From Lachnospiraceae bacterium (GTDB lineage: Bacteria > Bacillota > Clostridia > Lachnospirales > Lachnospiraceae), in assembly GCA_021153185.1 (NCBI GenBank), contig JAGKTY010000059.1, positions 1-6,766 on the forward strand: a DNA stretch of 6,766 nt. Reading direction: 5' to 3'. The notes under the pieces are model-generated. The model saw only the letters and a list, made by a program, of their open reading frames with translations, ran no database searches and was not told the DNA's origin. The position numbers and the translations under genes are program-made. Shown here piece after piece: positions 1 through 6,322 of the stretch (positions within the stretch are counted from its first letter, which is position 1; each line of letters begins with the position of its first letter).

Positions 1-427
1 TTCTAAGACCTGAATAACAAATGAGAGTTGCAATGGCGAGATCACGGACACCATTCCCGAAGATCACACGTTATCTGAATTCATCCACATCTTTTTCTGT
101 TGCTGTACTCGGACTTGCAAACTGAGTCTGGACAGATAGATAGTCATGCTTGTCCACCACACGGTCCCGCTCAGGATCAACAGAAGAGAGGAACGAATTA
201 TATATTACCAGAGCAGCAATTTTAACATTGATAGATTCATACTTCAAATTACGGATATTCTTCAGGTATGAAATGAACTCCAGCACGTTCTGCCGATAGA
301 GTTTTGTAAATTCCTCACCGAAAGACTCAAGATACCATTTATGATATTGCCGGTCTGCAATCAAATATGTATCTCCTGTGTTCGGTGAAACATTTTCATA
401 TTTCAGATATTTTTCAAACTCGTTCAT
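1..427 (-). pseudogene. Tyrosine recombinase/integrase, interrupted by an in-frame stop and cut by the window edge
   Basis: The first 118 codons (427 to 74) encode an N-terminal SAM-like core-binding domain of a tyrosine recombinase, with features such as SPNTGDTYLIADRQYHKWYL and VLEFISYLKNI. Codon 119 is TAA (71-73). The same frame then continues with no further stop to the edge, as RVIFGNGV followed by RDLAIATLICYSGLR. That is the typical start of the catalytic domain; the final Arg (codon at 2-4) matches the first catalytic Arg of the family's RHRY set. The remaining catalytic residues would lie outside the window. The residue replaced by the stop follows DEFR, where I recall relatives having Gln, so a CAA-to-TAA change is likely (inference). 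The ATG at 427 has AGGAGG (436-441) 8 nt upstream and a good promoter. A free 118-aa DNA-binding protein, stop readthrough or a sequencing error are alternatives. Recombinase identity is firm; the subfamily and element type cannot be seen. Confidence 0.85.
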
Positions 428-444
428 AAAAAAGACCTCCTAAA

Positions 445-519
445 ATTATGTAACACTCTCATATTATATTACACGATTTAGAAGGTCAAAGTACAACATA
501 ACTTACATTATATAACACG
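445..519. repeat. Three direct copies of a 13-bp motif, ATTATRTWACACK, around the recombinase promoter
   Basis: The plus-strand copies are ATTATGTAACACT (445-457), ATTATATTACACG (463-475) and ATTATATAACACG (507-519). The first covers the expected transcription start, the second includes the -10 hexamer, and the third lies upstream of the -35. The copies differ from each other at two to three positions. A weaker inverted relative, GTACAACATAAC, lies at 491-502 beside the third copy. This placement suits operators for autoregulation or recombinase binding sites; the sequence does not decide between them. In this AT-rich spacer part of the similarity could come from composition, but the shared ACAC ends argue against pure chance. 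Confidence 0.5.
463..490 (-). promoter_or_regulatory. Sigma-70-type promoter of the recombinase gene
   Basis: On the minus strand TTTGAC (485-490) is followed by a 16-bp spacer and a consensus TATAAT (463-468). Transcription would start near 455-457. The AGGAGG at 436-441 and the ATG at 427 follow at normal distances. This gives the recombinase a promoter independent of the car-dap unit upstream. Both hexamers are near consensus, so activity is likely unless repressed. The call rests on sequence only. Confidence 0.6.
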
Positions 520-540
520 TATTTTTTACTCGGAAAATAC
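519..540. other. Short AT-rich inverted repeat in the nadE-recombinase spacer
   Basis: GTATTTT (519-525) and AAAATAC (534-540) form a perfect 7-bp inverted repeat with an 8-nt loop. The stem is AT-rich and lacks a following T tract in the minus direction, so it is at best a weak terminator for the upstream operon. A second 6-bp pair, TTAGAT (543-548) and ATCTAA (563-568), overlaps the nadE stop codon and is also weak. No convincing intrinsic terminator separates nadE from the recombinase promoter. Confidence 0.25.
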
Positions 541-564
541 AGTTAGATCTTATATCAAAACAAT

Positions 565-1035
565 CTAAAATTTCTGTATTCCTTTTCTTTTATGTTCACT
601 CACTTTATGCAATCTATCAATAATCTCTGCTTTGTCTTTGTCAACAGCATTTCCTGCGATATAAGCATCCAATTCCGCATAGGTTACGCCCATCTCACTC
701 TCGTCTGTCTGACCGTCAAACAAAGCAGCAGACGGGGTTTTTTCAATGATACGCTTTGGAGCATCAAGATAACGCAGAAATTCATAAATTTCGGTTACGG
801 TCAAATCTGCAATAGGATTAAAGTCATGTGCTCCGTCACCCCACTTGGTAAAATAACCAACATAAGCCTCACTACGGTTTCCTGTACCTGCAACAAGTCG
901 GTTTTCACTTGCAGCGATAGCATATAATGTAAGCATGCGAATACGAGGTGCCATATTGCTTAGAGCTGAATTATTCAATTCCGTTATGCCTGCAAGTGCA
1001 TTAATCTCTGCTTCTTTTACAAATCTCGCATTCAT
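565..1035 (-). CDS. nadE: NAD(+) synthetase, C-terminal part only (N-terminal ATP-binding half missing)
   Basis: NadE converts deamido-NAD (nicotinate adenine dinucleotide), ATP and ammonia to NAD in the cytoplasm. The 156 residues match the C-terminal part of the ammonia-dependent enzyme: APRIRM near 29-34, AGTGNRSEAYVGYFTKWGDG around 49-68, DFNPIADLT just after, SAALFDGQTD near 102-111, and a basic HKRKGIQKF end. Full-length enzymes are about 240-275 aa and begin with a region carrying the SGGxDS pyrophosphate loop; that region, roughly 85-100 residues, is absent here and nowhere else in the window. I chose the ATG at 1035: it lies 1 nt after the dapL TGA with GGAAAG (1043-1048) upstream, which suggests translational coupling; an in-frame TTG at 1050 would add five unlike residues. 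The remaining frame is clean and ends at TAG. Without the loop it should be inactive alone. It may be a fresh deletion remnant, half of a split enzyme, or an assembly join. Confidence 0.8.
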   Translation of the reverse strand: MNARFVKEAEINALAGITELNNSALSNMAPRIRMLTLYAIAASENRLVAGTGNRSEAYVGYFTKWGDGAHDFNPIADLTVTEIYEFLRYLDAPKRIIEKTPSAALFDGQTDESEMGVTYAELDAYIAGNAVDKDKAEIIDRLHKVSEHKRKGIQKF

Positions 1036-1036
1036 A

Positions 1037-2227
1037 TCACTTCTTTCCAAGCAAACTTACCAAACGATTTGCAGCTTCTACCGTATCTTCCGGACTCCCG
1101 AAAGTGGAAAATCTGAAATATCCCTCGCCGCAAGCGCCAAATCCTTCTCCCGGAGTTCCGACAACCTGAATCTCATTTAAGAGATAATCGAAAAACTCCC
1201 AGCTTCCCATACCATCCGGACATTTCATCCAGATATAAGGAGCATTTTTACCACCGCAGTACCATATTCCAAGTTTGTCAAGTGCCTTCATCAGCACCTT
1301 TGCATTATTCTTATAAACCTTTATATTATCGTGAATTTGTTTCTGCCCTTCGGGTGTAAATACTGCAGCACCGCCTTTTTGAATTATGTATGATACACCA
1401 TTGGTTTTTGTTGTACGGTTCCTTACCCACATTTCATTAAAATTCATGCCCTGTCTTATAAGCTTTTTGGGAATAACAGTATAACCAAGTCGTGTTCCTG
1501 TAAATCCTGCTGTTTTTGACAGTGAACAAATTTCAATTGCACAGGTTTCTGCTCCATCTAATTCAAAAATGCTGTGAGGCAAACTTTCATCTTCTATAAA
1601 CGCCTCATAAGCCGCATCAAAAAGAATTACAGATCCATTTTCATTTGCAAAATCCACCCAAGCCTGAAGCTGATTACGGCTGAACACTGCACCTGTCGGA
1701 TTGTTCGGAGAACAAATATATAAAATATCCGCCTTAACCTCTTCGGATGGTGATGGCAAAAATCCATTATCTTTTCCCGAGGCAAGATGTACTATTTTTC
1801 TGCCTGCCATAACATTTGCATCAACATATGCAGGATATGCAGGCTCGATTACAAGTGCAGAGCTGCCTCGGTCAAAAAGATCGAGAATATCACCAAGTTC
1901 GTCACTTGCACCGCTGGACACAAACACTTCATCGGTTGATACTGTTACTCCTCTGTCGGCATAGTATTTTGCGATGGTTTCACGAAGAAACGGTGCTCCG
2001 CATTCGGGCATATAGCCGTGAAAATTTTCTTTCTTCGCCTGATCGTCAACTGCTTCATGCAGTGCACGAATTACAGCATCGCAAAGCGGAAGTGATACAT
2101 CGCCGATGCCCATACGATAAAGATGCTTATCGGGATTTGCTGCCAAATATGCCTTTGTCTTCTGTGCAATGTTGTAAAAAAGGTATGAATCCTTTAAGTC
2201 TGCGTAATGTGTGTTTGGTGTAATCAT
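1037..2227 (-). CDS. dapL: LL-diaminopimelate aminotransferase
   Basis: This is a PLP-dependent fold-type I aminotransferase of 396 aa. DapL converts tetrahydrodipicolinate directly to LL-diaminopimelate using glutamate as amino donor, bypassing the acyl-dependent DapD/DapC/DapE steps of lysine and peptidoglycan synthesis. The N-terminus (NTHYADLKDSYLFYNIAQ, then YRMGIGDVSLPL at 37-48) is typical of DapL rather than of aspartate aminotransferases. SPNNPTG lies at 173-179, FDAAYEAF at 203-210 holds the PLP-contacting Asp204 and Tyr207, and SLSKTAGFTGTRLGY at 235-249 holds the PLP lysine, Lys238. The substrate-binding Arg372 lies in YFRFSTFG. Length and motifs are complete. Its ATG shares an ATGA overlap with the dapF stop, and AAGGAG (2238-2243) lies 10 nt upstream inside dapF. 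The next gene, dapF, acts on its product, which supports the call. Nothing in it looks damaged. Confidence 0.95.
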   Translation of the reverse strand: MITPNTHYADLKDSYLFYNIAQKTKAYLAANPDKHLYRMGIGDVSLPLCDAVIRALHEAVDDQAKKENFHGYMPECGAPFLRETIAKYYADRGVTVSTDEVFVSSGASDELGDILDLFDRGSSALVIEPAYPAYVDANVMAGRKIVHLASGKDNGFLPSPSEEVKADILYICSPNNPTGAVFSRNQLQAWVDFANENGSVILFDAAYEAFIEDESLPHSIFELDGAETCAIEICSLSKTAGFTGTRLGYTVIPKKLIRQGMNFNEMWVRNRTTKTNGVSYIIQKGGAAVFTPEGQKQIHDNIKVYKNNAKVLMKALDKLGIWYCGGKNAPYIWMKCPDGMGSWEFFDYLLNEIQVVGTPGEGFGACGEGYFRFSTFGSPEDTVEAANRLVSLLGKK

Positions 2228-3015
2228 TCTATTACATCTCCTTCGTATATCATTTCTGCCGGTCCCGTCATGGTAACAGAATAGTCCGGCGCTATTTTTA
2301 TTTTCAGAGTACCACCGTCTAACACAACAGATATTTCATCATCAAACGAGCAGTAACCTTGTTTTATTGCTGCCGCAGTCGATGCGCAGGCACCCGTTCC
2401 GCAGGCCATTGTCACTCCACTGCCACGCTCCCATACACGCATTCTAAGAGTGTGCCTGTCTATGACTTCCACAAACTCAACATTTACTCCATCCGGAAAA
2501 GCACGATGATGCTCCATTTTAGGCCCTAACGTCAAAAGCGGTGCTTTTTCAATGTCCGCAACAAAACTGACTGCATGAGGATTGCCCACAGAAACAGGAG
2601 TACAGGTGACCTTTTCACCATCTACATCAAGCTGTAGATTTTCTGACACCTCGGCTTTTCCCATTCCTACAGATACCGTTTTTACTTTGCCGTTTGAAAC
2701 ATTCAAATCAAGTGTTTTAATGCCCGAAAGAGTTTCTATTCTGAGGTGCTTTTTGTCTGTATAGCCTTTGTCATATACATACTTTCCGACACAGCGGATG
2801 CCATTACCGCACATTTTTGCTTCACTTCCATCTGCATTGAATATTCGCATTTTGAAATCTGAAATTTCTGACGGAGAAATATATATCATTCCGTCCGAAC
2901 CTGCTCCAAAATGGCGTTCAGATAACTTTATTGACAAATCCTCAATATTTGCAGGCACTTCGCCGTAAACATACAAATAATCATTTCCAAGGCCGTGCAT
3001 TTTCGTAAAGTGCAT
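2224..3015 (-). CDS. dapF: Diaminopimelate epimerase
   Basis: DapF interconverts LL- and meso-diaminopimelate by a cofactor-independent two-base mechanism, giving the precursor of lysine and of peptidoglycan cross-links. The protein is 263 aa, near the family norm of about 270. Seen in order are KMHGLGNDY near the N-terminus, FNADGSEAKMCGNGIR with the first catalytic Cys (Cys69), VGNPHAV (143-149), WERGSG (195-200), and MACGTGACA with the second catalytic Cys (Cys205). The start is the ATG at 3015: it begins the family's MHFTKMHG and has AAGGAGG (3024-3030) 8 nt upstream. A longer in-frame start at 3063 adds 16 residues that do not fit the family and would run through the small ORF upstream. 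The start codon shares one base with the stop of that small ORF (TAATG), and the stop overlaps the dapL start by 4 bp, so translation is probably coupled at both ends. Confidence 0.96.
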   Translation of the reverse strand: MHFTKMHGLGNDYLYVYGEVPANIEDLSIKLSERHFGAGSDGMIYISPSEISDFKMRIFNADGSEAKMCGNGIRCVGKYVYDKGYTDKKHLRIETLSGIKTLDLNVSNGKVKTVSVGMGKAEVSENLQLDVDGEKVTCTPVSVGNPHAVSFVADIEKAPLLTLGPKMEHHRAFPDGVNVEFVEVIDRHTLRMRVWERGSGVTMACGTGACASTAAAIKQGYCSFDDEISVVLDGGTLKIKIAPDYSVTMTGPAEMIYEGDVIE

Positions 3016-3128
3016 TATCCGTTCCTCCTTGCTCTGTTGATAAATTTTACTACTGCACAACAAATCAGTCCAAGAAAAGTCCCACCTAAAACAGAACCCA
3101 CTGTAATTACCGTCTTTTTATTTTTCAT
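3015..3128 (-). CDS. Small single-span membrane protein between carB and dapF, function unknown
   Basis: This 37-codon ORF fills the gap between carB and dapF almost exactly. It starts MKNKK, has one hydrophobic stretch of about 25 residues (6-30) including TVITVGSVLGGTFLGL and the pair CC, and ends with basic NRARRNG. The run is long enough for one transmembrane helix, and its glycines (GSVLGG and following) resemble helix-packing GxxxG patterns. Translation signals are very good: AAAGGAGG (3137-3144), which begins within the carB stop codon, lies 8 nt before the ATG. Its stop TAA shares its last A with the dapF ATG, and the dapF Shine-Dalgarno lies within its final codons. I recognise no family. 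It may be a real small membrane protein, or a leader ORF whose translation feeds ribosomes to dapF. Codon-level conservation in relatives is the missing evidence. Confidence 0.7.
   Translation of the reverse strand: MKNKKTVITVGSVLGGTFLGLICCAVVKFINRARRNG
3024..3030 (-). promoter_or_regulatory. Ribosome binding site of dapF, inside the small ORF
   Basis: AAGGAGG lies 8 nt before the dapF ATG at 3015 and fixes that start over the longer in-frame ATG at 3063. It is embedded in the last codons of the 37-codon ORF (the Arg-Arg pair of NRARRNG). Ribosomes translating that ORF must pass over it, which suits translational coupling. Confidence 0.8.
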
Positions 3129-3136
3129 TGTGCATA

Positions 3137-3144
3137 CCTCCTTT
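3137..3144 (-). promoter_or_regulatory. Ribosome binding site of the small membrane ORF
   Basis: AAAGGAGG, near-perfectly complementary to the 16S anti-SD end, begins in the carB TAA stop and ends 8 nt before the ATG at 3128. It has no better candidate start to serve: an ATG at 3135 opens only a few codons and sits too close. This is the main evidence that the 37-codon ORF is translated. Confidence 0.75.
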
Positions 3145-6100
3145 AAGCGTCTATTGTAGATATTCCTATTGTCATTTCCTCAAGAACATCCAGTAAAACC
3201 TTTACTGTATCTAATGATGTAAACATTGTGATATTATTTTCTGTTGCTGTTCTTCTTATTGCAACGCCATCTTCGTAGTGCACACCCGATAGAATGGCAC
3301 GGGTACATATAACATAGCTGACATATCCTGCACGAATTGCTTCAAGTATCTCCGTGCTTCCTTCTGAGAGCTTTCTGAGTATTCTTGTTTTAATGCCATG
3401 CTTTTTCAAAAACTCTGCCGTTCCGATTGTTGCCTCGATATTGAATCCCATATCGTAGAAGCGCTTAACAAGCGGCAGGGCCTCTTCTTTATCCTCATCG
3501 GCAAGCGTTACAACAACAGTACCATAATTTTGAAGCTTCATTCCCGAAGCCGTAAGTGCTTTATACATCGCCCTTGGAAATTTATCATCATATCCGATTG
3601 CTTCGCCTGTTGACTTCATTTCCGGTGAAAGATACGAATCCATTCCGTTAAGCTTTGAAAATGAGAATGCAGGTGCTTTTACATAATGACGCATTTTTTC
3701 GTCAGGATAAACCTCTGTTATACCTTGCTCTTTAAGGCTTTTTCCAAGGATAACCAAAGTTGCAATATCTGCAAGGCTGTAGCCTGTAGATTTTGAGAGA
3801 AATGGCACCGTTCTTGAAGAACGCGGATTTACTTCGATGATATAAACATTTTCTTTTTCATCCACAATGAACTGAATATTGAAAAGTCCGATAATACCAA
3901 TGCCAAGTCCTAATTTTTCGGTATAATCAAGAATTGTTTCCTTGACCTTTTTGGATACGCTGTATGTGGGATAAACACTTATTGAGTCGCCGCTGTGAAC
4001 TCCAGTTCTTTCAACAAGCTCCATAATACCCGGAACAAATACTGACTTGCCATCGCATATAGCATCCACTTCAAGCTCCTTGCCCCTGATATATTTATCA
4101 ACCAAAACCGGCTTATCTTCGTCAATTTCTACGGCAGTTTTAAGATAGTGGCGAAGAGCTTCTTCTTTTGCAACAATCTGCATAGCACGTCCGCCTAATA
4201 CAAAGCTTGGTCTTACAAGTACGGGATAGCCAATTTCTTCCGCCGCCTTTATCCCATCTTCTATGTTCGTAACTGCACGTCCGGGCGGTTGTGGGATACC
4301 AAGCTCTTTTAACAGTTTTTCAAAAGCATCTCTGTTCTCAGCTTTATCTATTGCTGCACAGTCTGTACCGATAATTTTTACACCGCGGTCTACCAATGGC
4401 TGTGCAAGATTTACCGCAGTTTGCCCTCCAAGGGTTACAATTACACCCTCTGCATTTTCTAATTCAATAATATTCATTACATCTTCAGGTGTCAGCGGTT
4501 CAAAATAGAGCTTATCACTCGTTGTATAATCAGTTGAAACTGTTTCGGGATTGTTATTTATAATAATTGCCTCGAAACCGGCTGCCTTAATTGTTTTAAC
4601 GGCATGTACTGTTGAATAGTCAAATTCCACACCCTGACCGATTCTGATAGGACCCGAGCCAAGAACGATTACCTTTTTCTTATCCGATACCTTTGATTCA
4701 TTTTCGCCCTCGTAGGTTGAATAGAAGTATGGAATATAGCTGTCAAATTCTGATGCACAGGTGTCAATCATTTTATATACAGGCATAATGCATGCTTCTT
4801 TTCTTGTTTTAAATACTTCATTTTCAGGTTTGTTCCACAACAGTGCAATTTCCTTATCTGAAAATCCCATTTTCTTTGCTTTTATAAGTTCATCTGTATT
4901 CCCAACAGAATATTTTAATGCTCCTTCTTCATCTATGATGTTTTTTAGCTTTCTAATGAAGAATCTGTCAATCTGTGTGTTTTTGCAAATCGTATCAATT
5001 TCTATACCTTTGCGAAGTAATTCTGCTATAGCATAAATTCTGTCATCAGTTCCAATTTTGATGTAATCGAGCAGGTCTGCAACCGATATTTCATCAAACT
5101 TTTTGTGATGCAAATGCCATACACCGATTTCCAATGAGCGAATCGCTTTTAAAAGACTTTCTTCAAATGTTCTGCCAATTGACATCACCTCGCCTGTTGC
5201 CTTCATCTGTGTGCCAAGCTTGTTGTTTGCATCGGTAAATTTATCGAAAGGAAATCTCGGCATTTTTGTTACCACATAGTCAAGAGTGGGTTCAAAGGAT
5301 GCAGGTGTGTTCGCTATTCTGATTTCGTCAAGTGTCATACCCACACCGATTTTTGCCGATACCCTTGCAATCGGATATCCGCTTGCCTTTGAAGCGAGTG
5401 CCGATGAACGGGATACTCTCGGATTTACCTCTATCAAATAATACTGAAATGATTTTGGATCAAGTGCAAACTGAACATTGCAGCCGCCTTCGATTTTAAG
5501 AGCACGGATAATTTTAATTGCGCTATCACGAAGCATATGATATTCCTTATTTGTTAGTGTCTGCGAAGGACACACAACAATAGAATCACCCGTATGAATA
5601 CCGACAGGATCAAGATTTTCCATATTACAGATAGTAATTGCTGTATCGTTGGAATCTCTTATTACCTCGTATTCGATTTCCTTAAAGCCTTTAATACTCT
5701 TTTCGATTAAAACCTGATGGACAGGTGAAAGACTAAGCGCATTTTTCATTATCTGCAAAAACTCTTCCTCATTGTCTGCAAAGCCGCCGCCTGTTCCACC
5801 GAGAGTGAATGCAGGCCGAAGCACAACGGGATAACCTATTTCTTTTGCAACCTTCAATCCTTCTTCCATAGAATTTGCAATATCCGAAGGAAGCACAGGC
5901 TCTCCAAGGCTTTCACAAAGCTCCTTGAACAATTCTCTGTCCTCGGCTCTTTCAATACTTTCACTCTTTGTTCCTAAAAGCTCGGTACGGCACTCTTTCA
6001 ATATACCTTTCTTTTCGAGCTGCATAGCAAGATTAAGACCCGTCTGACCGCCTATTCCCGGCAAGATTGCATCCGGTCTTTCATGTCTGATAATTTTTGC

Positions 6101-6322
6101 GATGTATTCAAGATTAAGAGGCTCCATATAAACCTTATCTGCAACTGTAGTGTCTGTCATAATTGTTGCAGGATTTGAATTGCAAAGTATAACCTCATAA
6201 CCCTCTTCACGAAGTGCAAGACAGGCTTGTGTGCCTGCATAGTCAAATTCTGCAGCCTGACCGATTACAATAGGACCGGAACCGATAACGAGAACTTTTT
6301 TTATATCTTGTCTTTTAGGCAT
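3143..6322 (-). CDS. carB: Carbamoyl phosphate synthase, large subunit
   Basis: CarB makes carbamoyl phosphate from bicarbonate, two ATP and the ammonia delivered by CarA, for pyrimidine and arginine synthesis. The 1059-aa chain is full length (E. coli 1073). The two homologous ATP-grasp halves are clear. The first (about 1-400) has VLVIGSGPIVIGQAAEFDY, TLGGTGGG at 173-180 and EVNPRVSRSSALASKASGYP near 298-317. An oligomerisation region follows to about 545. The second (about 546-930) has VIVLGSGPIRIGQGVEFDY, FVLGGRAM at 707-714 and EVNPRSSRTVPFLSKSTGY near 830-848. The end (about 931-1059) is the MGS-like allosteric domain, with ATIGTAEFL (964-972) and Lys984 at positions like the E. coli IMP/UMP site; the E. 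coli Asn1015 position appears to be Cys here (my alignment by eye). The ATG at 6322 overlaps carA by 8 bp, with GGGAG (6332-6336) 9 nt upstream. No damage is visible. Confidence 0.98.
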   Translation of the reverse strand: MPKRQDIKKVLVIGSGPIVIGQAAEFDYAGTQACLALREEGYEVILCNSNPATIMTDTTVADKVYMEPLNLEYIAKIIRHERPDAILPGIGGQTGLNLAMQLEKKGILKECRTELLGTKSESIERAEDRELFKELCESLGEPVLPSDIANSMEEGLKVAKEIGYPVVLRPAFTLGGTGGGFADNEEEFLQIMKNALSLSPVHQVLIEKSIKGFKEIEYEVIRDSNDTAITICNMENLDPVGIHTGDSIVVCPSQTLTNKEYHMLRDSAIKIIRALKIEGGCNVQFALDPKSFQYYLIEVNPRVSRSSALASKASGYPIARVSAKIGVGMTLDEIRIANTPASFEPTLDYVVTKMPRFPFDKFTDANNKLGTQMKATGEVMSIGRTFEESLLKAIRSLEIGVWHLHHKKFDEISVADLLDYIKIGTDDRIYAIAELLRKGIEIDTICKNTQIDRFFIRKLKNIIDEEGALKYSVGNTDELIKAKKMGFSDKEIALLWNKPENEVFKTRKEACIMPVYKMIDTCASEFDSYIPYFYSTYEGENESKVSDKKKVIVLGSGPIRIGQGVEFDYSTVHAVKTIKAAGFEAIIINNNPETVSTDYTTSDKLYFEPLTPEDVMNIIELENAEGVIVTLGGQTAVNLAQPLVDRGVKIIGTDCAAIDKAENRDAFEKLLKELGIPQPPGRAVTNIEDGIKAAEEIGYPVLVRPSFVLGGRAMQIVAKEEALRHYLKTAVEIDEDKPVLVDKYIRGKELEVDAICDGKSVFVPGIMELVERTGVHSGDSISVYPTYSVSKKVKETILDYTEKLGLGIGIIGLFNIQFIVDEKENVYIIEVNPRSSRTVPFLSKSTGYSLADIATLVILGKSLKEQGITEVYPDEKMRHYVKAPAFSFSKLNGMDSYLSPEMKSTGEAIGYDDKFPRAMYKALTASGMKLQNYGTVVVTLADEDKEEALPLVKRFYDMGFNIEATIGTAEFLKKHGIKTRILRKLSEGSTEILEAIRAGYVSYVICTRAILSGVHYEDGVAIRRTATENNITMFTSLDTVKVLLDVLEEMTIGISTIDA

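Noticed and set aside
446..519. The ATTATRTWACACK copies as a CRISPR array
   Set aside because: There are only three short imperfect copies with unequal spacing (18 and 44 nt) and no spacer-like pattern or cas genes.
1036..1050. TTG at 1050 as the start of the nadE fragment
   Set aside because: It adds five residues made from the dapL 3' end, and the ATG at 1035 has better placed GGAAAG and a normal coupled position.
3016..3063. A 16-codon N-terminal extension of dapF from an in-frame ATG at 3063
   Set aside because: DapF proteins begin at MHFTKMHG-like sequence, the ATG at 3015 has an ideal Shine-Dalgarno, and the extension reads through the small ORF in another frame with no ribosome binding site of its own.
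3016..3142. A promoter or riboswitch (for example a lysine riboswitch) in the carB-dapF gap
   Set aside because: The gap is occupied by the small ORF and two ribosome binding sites; there is no room for an aptamer and no paired -35/-10 that I could see.
592..3613. Plus-strand open frames antisense to nadE, dapL, dapF and the carB 3' end (for example 592-927, 1816-2223, 2768-2968, 3398-3613)
   Set aside because: They lie opposite strongly supported genes, show no recognisable domain and are expected shadow frames.
4263..5036. Plus-strand open frames opposite carB (4263-4508 and 4761-5036), rich in Ser, Phe and Ile
   Set aside because: Their hydrophobic look is the antisense image of carB codons; no family signal.
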